Source of the DNA: Toxonevra muliebris
Lineage: Eukaryota; Arthropoda; Insecta; Diptera; Pallopteridae
Direction: 5' to 3'
Assembly (NCBI GenBank): GCA_963691655.1
Contig: OY829326.1
Span: 25,656,878 to 25,720,877 of the forward strand
Length of the DNA stretch: 64,000 nucleotides
The notes under the pieces were generated by a model. That model was not told the DNA's origin, did not search any database, and saw nothing but the letters and a program-made list of their open reading frames with translations. Shown here piece by piece: positions 1-12,060 of this stretch. The translations under genes and the position numbers were made by a program. Numbering within the stretch: the stretch's first letter is position 1; every line of letters begins with the position of its first letter.

Positions 1-257
1 TTCAAATTATATGAGATGTGCTATGTTCCCTTTTCTAATCTCACCTACATTTTTCCTGTAACATAGAATTAGAAACATTAGAGACAAAGACCCTTGCATC
101 ACATCTTAGCACTGTATTATAAATTGTTGGAGATATACACAAAAAATATTAGAGTTATACGGAGAACCAATGGATATACGTTTCTGATTTGTTTAAGATT
201 GGATTAAGGTTATGGAAACGTTTATTTTTCCGTCCCCACTTTATCTGCGTCATTCAT
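1..257. other. unassigned AT-rich DNA
   Basis: I see no gene, repeat unit or element boundary here. It leads into the pyrimidine tract. Confidence 0.5.
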
Positions 258-853
258 TTCCACTTCTTATCCAAACTCTATTTGCCATCACAGCATTTAC
301 TCTTCTTATTTCTACCCTCCTTTAGCAATTTCCTTCTATCTTTTCTCATCGTATTTATCTGTCCCTTTTTCCCTCTATTTTTTTCTACCCTCTTTTTTCC
401 ACCTTTTTCTCTCTCCCCTTTCCCTAAACCTTTCCCTCTACATTTTCTCCTTTCCCTTCTTACTCTCTTCTTTCTTCTTCTCCTTCTATTTCCTTTCACA
501 TCTCTATTTATCTCTCTTTCTCCCTCCTTATTTTTCTTCTCATTCTTTATCTACCAAGTTTTCTCACCTCTCGTTCTCTTCCCCTTTTTCTCAACAATTA
601 TTTCCCTCCTTCTGTTTCTTTCTCTTCTTTTTTCTCACCCCATCTTTTCCATCCCTTTTTTCTCACCTAATCTTTCTCTTTTTTCTCTCTCCTTCTGTAC
701 ACAGATTCCTCTTTTTCGCATTCCCTTTTTCTCTCAGCCACCTTTTCCTTTCTGCCCCTTTCGCTTTTAGTTGCTGATACTGATCTCACTTTGTTTCATT
801 ATTTTCTTTACTCTTTCTCTCTATTCACCCACTCTCTCTCTCTTTCATCCAAT
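258..853. repeat. long polypyrimidine (C/T) tract
   Basis: For about 600 bases the plus strand is almost only C and T, with short words such as TTCCCTTTTTCTC recurring without a fixed period. A 193-codon plus-strand frame at 189-770 translates to Phe/Leu/Ser/Pro only, which is what TC-rich DNA gives in any open frame, so I do not call it a gene. Such strand-asymmetric tracts can form triplex (H-DNA) structures; that is general knowledge and not something visible here. Confidence 0.8.
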
Positions 854-2949
854 AATCTTTTGAATCAAACGTTTATGTTTATTGGGTATCTTCTTACACA
901 AACCTACTTACAAACATTAACTATTGTCAAACAAATATTGTTGTTTTTCTAAATGCTATAACATTCGTAGTCATTGCTGTTGTTGTTGATATTATAAGAA
1001 TATTTTTTTCTGTTATTGTTATTATTTTAGTTTTTGTTGCTTTTCTATTCACCCACCATTAGAGTGAGTGCTCACATATACACGCATACTAGCATGAATA
1101 TTCAAAAGTTTTCCAGATACAGTACGTTTTTCTTTCAAAAGTTTGCTGTTTTTATAAAAGAATTTTGTTCAACGTATGCGCGTATATGCATATACATATA
1201 TTAGTACGTGTGTGTGTGTACTGGTGTATATTGAAAATTGTATGCGGTATCTAGCTGCTGTCTGGTGTATAGTTCTTTTTTGTTCATATCGTTTATTGGT
1301 GGTGGTGCCATGATGTTTAAGTAAGTAATGCAGTGCAAAGAAAAAAGTTCCAACTATAGAATTTTACCATTTACAATAATTTCACAATAACAATAACAAC
1401 AGCATCAACAACAACGGAAACAACAACAATGACAACTACATGCGATTTTAGTGACTTTTAACAGATTGTTGTTGTTTCGTTTTTGTTTGTTTTTTGTTCA
1501 TCTTTTGCGCTTCTTCTGATTTGTTTGTATATTTACAACTCGAATTAAATTATCGTTTCCTTATTACATTTTCAGCACTTTTCACTTTTGCACTTTGCGA
1601 AATTTTTTGCAAAATACAACAACAACATGACAGACATACATACAAATATATAAACCGGAAACCATCAATTTTACTTGTGTTAGTAGTAGCGGTTGCATAA
1701 ATAAAAATTGTATACACAGTAGAGTAGTAACAATAATAATAACGTTAGCTATATAGGTACATAGGTAGGTATATAGTTGTTCTAAGCGTCGCGCCAAGGA
1801 AACCTCAACAACAACAATGAAGCGCCGCAATAAAAAAACTTGCTTGAATTTGCAAATTATATTATTTGAATTTGGCGCGTCTGCAATGATGAGAGACAAC
1901 AAAAAAAAATTTGTCGTTGTTGTTGTCGTTGCTGGCGGTTGTTTCTTCTAACTCTACAGCAGCTTCACACTCTTTGCATCTACATCGTTATCATTGTTGA
2001 CACCATCATCACTACCAACGCAATTATCCTCATCGTCTACACCAACACACACACACACACACACACCATCAACATCATCATAATATCGCTTAAATAAAAC
2101 TTTTTCACACCATACGCTGAACTTTTTCATCTTTAACTGTTGGCTGCTTGTTGCACTTCACTCGCACTGCCACACCAGCGCCTCCTCTCCCCTTTACAGA
2201 CAGTGTTAGTATTGTAGTAGTAGCGGTCTCGCTCGTCTCCTATAAGTATGCAGACATATTTTTTTGTTGAACGTTTTGTGTGTGTGTGTGTTTACAACGC
2301 GGTGCGGTGCGCCGCGACTCTTTGCAGTTAATGTGCTCGCGTTTTATTAAAATATGAATAAATTTTAACTTTTTTTTTCCAGTATGTGTGTATGTTATTT
2401 AAAATATGTGATTTTTTTTTTTATTTCACAGTATGCACGTAAATTATGTGGGTATTTGTATGAAGAAAACAATATTTTCTATGCAAATAGTTTTTTTCTT
2501 TTGTATTAATTTTTTTTGTGTCTAAAAGTTTCTGCTGCTGTTTGCTGCTGCAATGCAAAAAGTTTGCTCAATATATTAAAGTTTTTTCTTTTTTTTAGTT
2601 TTTGTTTGCTTTGGGTTTTTTTTGTATTTAACTGCATACATAAATAAATATGTTGTGTTTGTAAAGCGATTTTCAGTGATTTCCTGTGGGAATTTTTGAT
2701 CCTTAAATAGCGAGTTATTCATTCAAATACTCTGTTGTAGGTGCAAATGGAAAACTTTTTTTTTTTTTTCAAATGAATTAACTATTTACAGCTATAGAGA
2801 GTGAAATAAAGTTTGTGTGCACAAAAGCAATTATTTTTATGGAATTATGTTTATACTTTTCAAAGCTATATGTATTGTATTGTAGAGTGAAAACTCAAGA
2901 CTTTTGCTTGAAGATACAGAAAAAACTAGTGTTGATAAATGTAATTGTT
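854..2949. other. AT-rich spacer with microsatellites
   Basis: No recognisable gene. It holds interrupted CAA repeats (about 1379-1436), GTT/GTC repeats (about 1911-1932), a CA run (2045-2067) and a GT run (2277-2291). A somewhat GC-richer patch near 2150-2340 includes the palindrome-like GGTGCGGTGCGCCGC. It could be regulatory DNA, but no specific site can be supported. Confidence 0.55.
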
Positions 2950-4420
2950 GGAAACTTATAATTTGAGCTTCGAGTGAATTTAGTTTTAAGTTAAGAAGTT
3001 GAATATTTTGAAATAGTTTTTGAGTCTCTAAAGTAGATTCTGAATATTTTAAAATCAATTTAGAATATTTCGTGAGCAAATTTCTTAAATCAATTTACAG
3101 TACTTGCATTATAAAATCGGCTTGGAATCGGTTTTGAAGTATTTTGAGATAGCGATGCTTTAAACATTTTAAAAACTCATTAAAATCATCTGAAACAAAA
3201 TTTAGATATTCGGAAAACAGTTTGAATATTTTGAAATCGATTTGGAATAGTCTGAAATAAATTTGGAATATTTTAAAACTAATTTGTATATTCAAAAATC
3301 AGTTGCACGTGTATACGGTTAGCATTTAAGTACGTGTATTTAAGAATATTCACCGAAAACATGAACCCGATTTAAACGTGTATTTAAAACGGGTTTAGTT
3401 TGGTTTTGAATAACTACAAGATATAAAAGTTATTATGATCATTGTTGTTGTTGTATTTAAAATAATTTAAAATACACGTGCAGTTCAGGTTCGTGCCTTC
3501 AAAAGAAAGCTACACGACATTCGAACGTTCGTGTACATGTGGTTAAAAATGAAAGCTCTAGTTTGAAATATTATAAAAATAAATTTGAAAAATTCTGAAA
3601 AACAAATTTGAAAAAGTTTTTGAATATTCACACAACATTATGAAATCAGTTCAAATTCTTAAATTAACCTGGAATATTTTGAAACAAATTTAGAAAAATT
3701 TGAAAAATATGAAAGAAATGGGAATATTCTGAAACTAATTAGAAATATTCTGAAACCAGTTTGGAGTATTATTCTGATAACAATTTGAAATATTATGAAA
3801 ACAATTTGAAGTATTGTGAATTTAATTTGGAATATTTGAAACCAATTTGGAGTATTCTGAAAATAGTTTGGAATAATTTCAAATCAGTTTGGAATATTCT
3901 GAAATTATTTTGGAATATTCAGACATCACTTTTGAATTATCTGAAATCAATTGGGGGAGAGGTGCTTTGGGCTTAATCCTCCTTACCTCCTTTGCCGATA
4001 CAAATCTTATATATTTTTATAGTTGGTTATGAACAGAAAAACATTTTAGAGGGAAGAAAATTTAATTTGGTGTATTTTGATTTTCTGAAACTAATTTGAA
4101 ATATTCAAAAGTTTGAATTATTCTGAAATTATCTTTGAATATTCTTAAACCTATTTAGAATATTCTGAAATCAGATGAGGATCACTTTTAAATTTATAAA
4201 ATCAATTTAGAATACTCTGCAATCAGTTTGAAATATTCTACAACCAATTTATAATAAGCTGAAATCTATTTCAAATACCTAGAAATCAACTTTGAATATT
4301 CTGAAATTAACTTAGAATATTCTGAAATAATATGAAATATTTCGAAATGAGTTTAGAACATTTTAAAATATATTTGGAGCATTATGAAAAATATTTCAAA
4401 ATTATTTTGGATCTGATCAT
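2950..4420. repeat. degenerate tandem array, about 22-bp unit
   Basis: The motif TTTGGAATATTCTGAAATCA recurs head to tail with many substitutions and small indels over roughly 1.4 kb. The best-preserved stretch is about 3760-3950. Interruptions without the motif occur near 3300-3540 and 3960-4070. Short open frames here read as repeated Asn/Leu/Ile-rich phrases in step with the unit and are not genes. The divergence between units suggests an old array. Confidence 0.8.
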
Positions 4421-4539
4421 TTGGGGTACTCGATTTCAGGTATTTTAGGGTATATGGAGATCGAAATGACCGGGTACCCATGACATCTGGTAATACCCGC
4501 ACTTTCGGGTACTCAAGTAACCGAGTATATGTTATTTTT

Positions 4540-5271
4540 TTTTTTTATTTAACGAGGAGTAAAAGCATTGAAGTCAGTGCGAGACTTCCACCCACTAAAC
4601 ATCTCCTCTCGTCCGACGGAAAACTCCTCCCGGAACCACAGTTAAGTATTTCGTCGGGGGGCTGTCTAGAGCATTACTGCTCACTCGTCTGTTTTTTATT
4701 TTTTTTGTCGGTCTTCCGCTGTTGGGCAGGGCCACTGACACCCTGCTTTCTTTGTTCCACGCGTAAAAACTGCTACTTTCCAGCCGCCAACTTCGATTAA
4801 CAGTGACAGCCGTTATTGGTCTGGCAGCGGGGTGAAGAGGCGGCTGGAACAAGCGTGAGAGCTAGTTTGTATAAGCGGGAGTGGCCCATGAGGTATGAGG
4901 TACCGTTTCATATAAATGCGGGAGGCGTCTAGGTTTCCTTGCGTTTATTTTTGGCTGCGCCTTTTTGTTTTAACCGGTCTGGTGAGACGGGCGTTCTCAT
5001 TGCAGTCGGGATCACCGTTTTGTAAAAAACACGGGAGACGTCTGGGTCTCCTTGGCTTTTATTATTATTTTGGGCTGCGCCTTGTTGCTTTGGTCTGGTG
5101 AGACGGGCGTGGTCTCATTGCAGACTAAAGCGGCGCCATTCATGGGATGGCATAAAGCTTTGTGACATTTTGGTCACGTCCTCTCTCTCTGTGGGCTATT
5201 TTAGTCGCCTCTTACGATAGGCATACCTTACCGCGAGAATACTCTTGCCCACTTCCCGCAGGGGCATATGT
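4540..5271 (+). mobile_element. GC-rich retroposon-like block, probable LINE 3' region
   Basis: This block is distinctly more GC-rich than its surroundings. It starts after a T-rich run and ends with GTCGCCTCTTACGATAGGCA (from about 5203) followed by ACTTCCCGCAGGGGC. I recall this kind of terminus as a common 3' end of non-LTR retrotransposons in insects; that identification is from memory and not from a search. No reverse transcriptase motif is visible, so it would be a 5'-truncated copy or a non-autonomous relative. Open frames at 4480-4800 and 4595-4852 (minus) have no recognised domain. Confidence 0.5.
4902..5125 (+). repeat. two-unit imperfect tandem repeat, 112-bp period
   Basis: Unit 1 (4902-5013) and unit 2 (5014-5125) both begin ACCGTTT, then carry a GGGAGRCGTCT segment, GGCTGCGCCTT, GGTCTGGTGAGACGGGCG and CTCATTGCAG in the same order. 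The second differs by substitutions and small indels. Subterminal duplications are common in retroposon untranslated regions. Confidence 0.8.
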
Positions 5272-7659
5272 GTATGGAGGTATTCGAGAGCACCAGTTTT
5301 AGGTTTTAAAACTAACTCACAAATAAGACTTTTACTTTAATAGCGTTGAGACTTAAAAAGAATTTTCCAAAAGTTTTATGTCGGTCAGGAGTGAATAGCC
5401 CTTTTTTCTTAGCCATATTGTAGTGTTACGTAATGTTTGGAACTATAGCGTATCAATCTGTGATTTAAGCAGTTCATGCAAGTGATTACAGAAATAATAC
5501 AGAGTGTAGAGATTAATCTTGAATAAAGTTCTAGTTTACGATACTTTGCTATAATTTAAAATTGAAGCCTACATTTTCTAGTGCTCATATGTAAATTAAT
5601 ATTTTAATTAATAGAAACTATGTATAACTATAAACTAAACATTTATTCAAATTCTCATGTACAAAAATACCACAATAGTGTTAAATTATTTGTAAAATGT
5701 TTTTTTTTTTGTATACATTTTTATTGGTTGTTTGCAACAATTTGTCAAAGGAAATGAAATACGATTTCCTTTACATTAAAATATATAAAATAACTAAAAA
5801 AAAAAAAACAAAAAATATACCACAAATTCGCGCGCACACACACACATGTGCATAACATTTCCGTTTAGAGAATTTTCCCAAAAGCAAAATAAATTCCTGT
5901 TGACAATTTGAATGATTTATTATTAAAGTTTGTCCCAAGTTGATGTCGGTTGCTGGTGGCTGTTGTTGCTGAGTTGGAAAAAGGAAACTTCGTATACCTT
6001 ATTGTGTGAGCACTTTAAAATAAATAATAACCCGCTTTTTTCACCACGCTTTTCTTAGCTTAAACTTTTGTTGTTATTTGTATACAAACACATGCAATTT
6101 TATCTTAGAAATAAATATTATTATTCTTGAATGTACCAACATTTAGTAAATAAACGCGTCACTTCGAAACAAGTAGACGTAGCATAATTCATATTTCTTT
6201 GTCAACTCTTTAGTAAGAAATGTTTTATTTTTTATATAAATGTGAATAAAAAAAATGTCGTGTATTAAAAAATGCGTTACAAAAACATGTTGCTATGCTT
6301 TGGTCTCACATGCTTTTAGTTCAGCCAATTCTCTAAAAGATTCAATTTATCGCTAGTTTATAGCAGTTTTGATATTCATTATTATGATGTAGTTAAATTG
6401 CTCGGTGTACTTTCGAGAAACTTGTGTTTTGGCATAGAATACTGAAAATATACACGATTTGGGTGTTTGGTGAAGTATTAATAAATCACTTAACACAAAG
6501 TATTTAGAATATTTTTCAAACGACTGGAATGTATGCTTTTTAATACAGGAAAAGATCATGACAAGTATCTGTTCTCATAGAAAACAGAGCAGTATTAGCA
6601 CATATTGGAATGATTTTATTCATCCAGAAAATAAGAGATGAAAAAATTGAACCACCTGCATCATATCGAGAAATATATTGCTCTGAAATAATTGAAGTTT
6701 ATAACTAGAACCCATAAACAATGAAAACCTCTTTCTGCTTCCCGTTGAATATCTCATACATTCTTGTCGTTGCTCACGAATAAAAAAAATATATGGGAAA
6801 AAAAGTTAAAAGCTCCTTTCGCAATCTTTGGATCCGCTAGTGCTAGAACCTATATGGTGGTTTCCGGCAAAGATTTTATTGTCTATTTTTCTAACTGCTA
6901 AAATTGAAAAGACGCGAAGAAGATGAAAAACACATATGCAAATTTCTGTGTTTATTTTCTGGTTCAGAAGTGTCGAAAAAGATAAGTCATGGTTAGAGAA
7001 TTTAGGAGAAATGTCTGATGTTATAATTAGAGAACAGATTTTTCCATTAAGCATACAAAGTAAATGAGAACCCTCATAATGGTTGCCTTCTTCTATGGTA
7101 TAATATGTCACATTTTATGTTGAATGGATTGATGTACATAGTCCATCAGTCTTGATTCAGCCTACCATAGATAACAAGAAAGTTATGAAACATATCAACG
7201 CTATCTTTGATCTTTGGTAATAGTTCTTGCAATACTCTATTCGAAATAAATCGTCTCACTATAACAGACATACACATATGACTACTGATGGCGACTTGGC
7301 ACTCCCTGAGGATTTCATGAGATTAAAATCATAAAAACGGTTTATTAACTAATTCATGAAGTACAATAATTCATTGTCAAATGTTTTAAAAGTTTTTCCC
7401 CACCCTACTGAGATTCCCAGATTCCTTCGCATTTATGGGTTGGAGTTTCAAAAACTCAACTGCAGCTCTTCTGGACCATATTCAATATTTTGTGACAAAG
7501 CCGGAACTTCGATGAAACGTAGCCTGCGCTACCAATATTTTCATAATAGGTGGTCTGGAGAGATGAGGGTTTAATTCCGCCAGTTCGTGTGCTCTCCAGA
7601 TCTACACGAACGTGGATAAGGTATCCCAACGCATTACGCATTAAAAAGATATTAATTTA
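5272..7659. other. unassigned AT-rich DNA
   Basis: No gene, terminal repeats or RNA gene recognised. Short frames at 6353-6559, 6806-7111, 7356-7574 and 7456-7641 show no known motif. The DNA is not obviously repetitive apart from A/T runs near 5700 and 5800. Confidence 0.45.
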
Positions 7660-8180
7660 TATTGTTGTACCCAAAGCAGACAACAACAATCAACTAATTA
7701 ATCAACTAAAACTTTGGTCATGACTAACAAATCATTACAAAATTTAGTCATTATTAAATAGTTAGTCACTAAACGAATTAGTCATTAAGTCATTTAATCA
7801 TCCATTTTAAGCCGAAACTGATTAAATAGTTTTACATATCGTCGGTTATATGCCAAAACAAGAAATGTGCTGAAGTGATGTTTTGATAAGATTCGATTTA
7901 AAGGTTTAACCGTTCGCTATAAATATATAATTCGATAATTTTGCTATAGAGAACATTTGCGAATACAAAAATAAAAATAAGGTTTCGAATTCCTTTTACG
8001 GTTGTCAAACCCCACCGTATAAAAATCAAATTAAATTGCAACCATAATTTTAGTCATGGTTGCTACAAAAATTATTAATTATTAGTTAAAGAGACATAAC
8101 TAAACGACTAATAAAAATTAGTCATTAGTTCGTGATTGACGATTAATTTTTTTAGACATTACTTTTTACTTATTAGTCAG
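7660..8180. repeat. cluster of TTAGTCATT motifs on both strands
   Basis: Words such as TTAGTCATT, GTTAGTCACTA and CTAATGACTAA recur many times in two clusters (about 7690-7810 and 8050-8180). The right cluster carries them partly in the opposite orientation. This looks like the ends of a foldback or hAT-like element with subterminal motifs, but I could not fix termini or a target duplication. Confidence 0.4.
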
Positions 8181-8481
8181 ATTGAATTTTTCCCAACACT
8201 GGTCTTGCCGCGCGGCTCAGGAAATATTTTTTCTGATAATTATGACCTTTCCAAATTTAAAGCAAACGTTCACATATACTTCTACATCTTTTTTTCTTTC
8301 ATTATCATATCTTCCCTCTCCAATCAGCACAATACTCTGCCTTCATATGTATGTTCCCTATCCCTGTGTGGTAACTGTAGCACACAAAACAAAAAAAGAC
8401 AAAATTATGTGTCTACGGGCACTCATAGTAAAGGTTAAACTTTGTTGATTATTTGAAAATTAAATTTCGTTTCTTACTGGT

Positions 8482-8823
8482 TTCGTATGAGTGGAACAAA
8501 AACGCGATTTTTCACGTGACTGTTGTTGTTGAAGCTTTTGCACTCATCCTCTTTCTATTTTTTGAAGCTTTTTTTCTGTTGATACTCTCTCTATACTTAT
8601 CGGCACAAACACGACGTAGTACACGTATATAACATATGAGAGGAAAGCAGCTATATGGAAACAAGCTCTCTCACTAAAGCACATGAGATAAAACTACGAG
8701 AAATCGACTTTCTGCATGATTGTATGTAGCCGAACCCCATACGACTTCGTTCGCTAAACACTAAAAACAGCATTACTTAATTTTTTATTAGATTCGTATG
8801 AGTGCAACAAGAACGCGATTTTC
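8482..8823. repeat. pair of 31-bp direct repeats 311 bp apart
   Basis: TTCGTATGAGTG followed by an AACAA...AACGCGATTTT segment occurs at 8482-8512 and again at 8793-8823 with two mismatches. The intervening DNA has no coding signal. The pair may be remnants of short terminal direct repeats or a local duplication. Confidence 0.6.
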
Positions 8824-11489
8824 GTTGCAACATTTTCGATTTACCCTCGCTAAAAAAGTTTCACTTCAAAAAACAAATTTTTAGAATCAGAATGATGCAA
8901 AAATTCAGCTACAGCGACTATAATATCTATGTCCTCTCTAAGAGTGCCATCTGGTTGTGGTTTGTGAAGTTTATCACTTTCTTTGTATCAAATTAATTAT
9001 TACAATGATGTAAAAAGCCTAAAAATATGCCAAATGAAACTGGAGGTATAACGATTACTGTTGAGCTCGTTAAGTAAAAGTAAAGCAGCACTTAGACTAA
9101 ACGAGAATCAATTTTGAAATCCAAGCTATTGAGAACACGCATCCTTTGTAGAATAATATAATCAATGTGGCGCCCTTTATTGAATCCAGATATATCCAGT
9201 TCTCAATAGCTTAAAATTTATGAGAATAAGAGTTGGAATATTGGAACTTTAGGCTCTGATACTTTAAATATATTTATCTTACCACCAAATCTTAAAAACA
9301 TTAACTCATTTGACCTTAAGAAACCTCAACCCATTCTTGATGAAGAATGTTTCCTTCAAAGTTAATTTGCAGTTTCTTCTAATGGCAATCCATTATAAGT
9401 TCATTATTGGAAAAGAAACAAACAAAAAGGGTTAATTTCTTTTAAAGAAAGTGAGTTTAAGATTTTCAGTGACCCCAAATATTTTACGATGAAAAATGTT
9501 TATTATTTTTCTTGTTCATCTTTTATAGAGATAATATTAAAATAATATGTGGTATTTGACACTTTTTGGAAATGCATATTTCTTAAAAAAGCTGGGCATA
9601 GGCAGTTTCGACCTTGATTGATTTTTTTCGCACGTTTTTTGTTATCCTTTTTTTGAAGGTTTAATATCGTATTAAAAAATATCAATGAGTATTTCAATGA
9701 AAATAAGTATATACCCATAAATATCTATTACTATTCGTGCCTGACCGACCATAGCTCAAGAAATTTTACTTTAACTGTTTTTCAAATGCTACATGTTCAA
9801 AACAACAACCCAACAATGCCAAGAATATTTATTATGTTGGCATAATAAATTCCAACAAAATATGGGAAAGGGGACAAAAGCATACAATTTTTTTGTTCAC
9901 ACTTTTGGACATTTTTCATGTTGCAACAATTGCAAGCACAAGACACACACACACACGCACAAACACACACACAGAGTCAGACAGCTTTTATGTTGCATGA
10001 CAATGAATACTTGTTGCGGGTCTTTATAAAATAGTTTTCTAGGTATAAACTCCATTTATTTTCTAAAAGAGGGAAAGATAGAAAGAAAGAGACAGAGAGA
10101 GACAGATAGCGTGAGTTAAAGCGAGCGAGCACATAAGTTTCTAGAAGAATTTTAATAAACTGCATCAGCTTTTTGTTTGTTGTTGTTGTATGTTATGCTC
10201 ATTAGTGTCACAATGAATTTTATAAAGTGGAAAATTAATGTGTGTATTTGTGGCAAGTTCTCGTATTTACATGAATTCGCGTATACAAAATTTGTAGCAT
10301 TAGGTGTAGCGAGAGGCGTGAAGATTTCACAATAAAAATTTCAACGCAAATGTCTGAAGGATTGGAGGACAATGTGTTAGTTTAATTTATAGAGTTTGTT
10401 TGTTTGACTAGTGAACATACAGTAAAAGTTTTATTTAATATTTTGAAATACTTGTATTTGTATCTAAAAAAGTTAGCTTCTACTTCAACTCTAAAGAAAA
10501 TAAAATCAATTTGTATTAGTTTTCGCAAAAAAAAAAAAAAAAAAAAAAATTGCTTCCATCTTCTGCTTTCTACTCACATCAAAGTAAAAAATATATAGCC
10601 AAACAATAGCAAGCCGAAAAAATACGTTATCTTCAAGAAAAATAATACAAACATACATGCATACAAAAAGAAAAAAAAAAAAACAACAAAATGTCATTCT
10701 GAAATTTCATTTCATTTCAATTTCTTTTTGTTTTTTATATGTTTCCTTGTTTTCTTCAAATTGTTTTCATTCTATTTTTTTTTTGCTTTCTTCCAACACT
10801 GAATCTGACCCGTTTTTAATTATTTATCGTGCAAAATGCAATTTCGCAAGCTGTATACAAATGGAAGTGTATATATGTATGCGAAAAACATAAACAACAA
10901 CAATAACCAGCACTGGAACTGGCAGTGTAAACAAAAAAAAAATAATCATGTCAAAAGAACGTACATATGTAAGTAAGCAGCCAGGCAAAATTCAACCGTC
11001 AATAGTCAACATCCCTTTAATATTTTTCTCTCTTTCTCTCTCTGTCTGCTTCTTTTCAGGAGCTATAACAGCACACGCATATCCTTGAAATGCAAAGTGA
11101 TTTCTTTTCTCATTTTTGCTACTACTGCTTCACAATTCGTTTTGCATAATTTGTTTGTGCTGTCATTCGAAATGCGACATGTTTATAATATAAGGTAGAA
11201 TTACGTAATTCTAGATTTTATCCCTAATATAGGACTAAGCAAATAATATTTGGAAGGGTCTATTGGGTATTTCTGTGAAGAAAACTGGGCCTATCTTTTA
11301 TAATTGGAGGAAAATATATCTCAATTACTGGAAAATTTAATAAATTTTTTAATTTAGAGCAAAAACTCTGGTCAGAAGTGAAATTAAATTGTAAAATTGG
11401 GTTCAATTAGTTAACAATATTTTATATTCCAATATACTACGGATTATCGAGATGGTTCTTTTCTCTGCCTCATAACACTCACCCAGACA
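8824..11489. other. AT-rich spacer with small inverted repeat and microsatellites
   Basis: No gene recognised. It contains a perfect 14-bp inverted repeat, AAGCTATTGAGAAC at 9123-9136 and its complement at 9199-9212, with a 62-bp spacer. It also has a CA-rich run (about 9944-9974), a GA-rich run (about 10075-10110) and a 23-A run (10527-10549). None of the short frames shows a domain. Confidence 0.5.
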
Positions 11490-11713
11490 TTCGATTGAAA
11501 TTTAGACCGATATTCGGACAAATATTCAGACCAAACGCAGTTTAAATTAAAACCAAAGTTAAGATCAAAAAACTAAACAATGGGGGGAAAAATTCAGATC
11601 AGAAATCGGATAGAATTCTGACTAAAAACAGAGATACAAATTTAGGTCAAACCTTAGACAAAAAATTAGATCGAGTCATGATCAGGAACTTTTATATGTT
11701 TTATTTAATCTAA
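11490..11713. repeat. degenerate 12-mer array, reverse orientation
   Basis: Words such as CAGACCAAA, AAAACCAAAGTT and GATCAGAAA recur; they are the complement of the TTTTGGTCTGAA-type unit seen in large arrays from 28 to 40 kb. The array continues in weak form past the SINE to about 12170. Confidence 0.55.
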
Positions 11714-11727
11714 AGAGAAACCAATAC

Positions 11728-12046
11728 AACTACTACCATAATGGCACAACAGCCCCTGGAGGGTCAAGGCCGAGCTTTTCGCATCCATTGATATTGTGTG
11801 AGTTATATTTATACACGAATGAAAGAGACGTACAGTTTTATGCCGAATACCAACGGTGAAGTGAAAAGCTTTTCATATGCATTCTTTACCCTTGGTGGTT
11901 TGGCAGCCAAGTGGTGGTACCGTGTAGAAAAATTTTTATTTTCTATTTTTGATTTTTGAACGTGCCGAGATTTGAACCCGAGCACCACTGCGTAGCAGCC
12001 CAACACCCTAACCACTAGGCTACGGTGACCACAGTAAGAGACAAAT
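11728..12046 (-). mobile_element. tRNA-derived SINE with perfect 14-bp target duplication
   Basis: The minus strand starts with a tRNA-like head at about 12030-11961. The A-box-like sequence TAGCCTAGTGGTTAGG is at 12022-12007 and the B-box-like GGGTTCAAATCTC at 11979-11967, spaced as in RNA polymerase III promoters. A tRNA-unrelated body of about 230 bp follows, ending in CTGTTGTGCCATTATGG and a GTAGTAGTT tail. The flanks carry the identical 14-mer AGAGAAACCAATAC at 11714-11727 and 12047-12060, a target-site duplication. An exact duplication of this length suggests fairly recent insertion. The anticodon arm does not fold well, so I assign no isotype and do not call a tRNA gene. The mobilising LINE partner is unknown. 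Confidence 0.85.
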
Positions 12047-12060
12047 AGAGAAACCAATAC

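Noticed and set aside
189..770. 193-codon open frame
   Set aside because: It is a translation of the polypyrimidine tract (Phe/Leu/Ser/Pro only); no signal or domain.
3761..3976. 71-codon frame with repeated Asn/Leu/Lys/Trp phrases
   Set aside because: It is the 22-bp array translated in one frame.
2950..4420. CRISPR-like array
   Set aside because: Units are degenerate and contiguous with no unique spacers, and the genome is eukaryotic.
11961..12030. tRNA gene on the minus strand
   Set aside because: A and B boxes are present but acceptor and anticodon stems do not fold, and the unit sits in a larger insertion with a target duplication; it is a SINE head.
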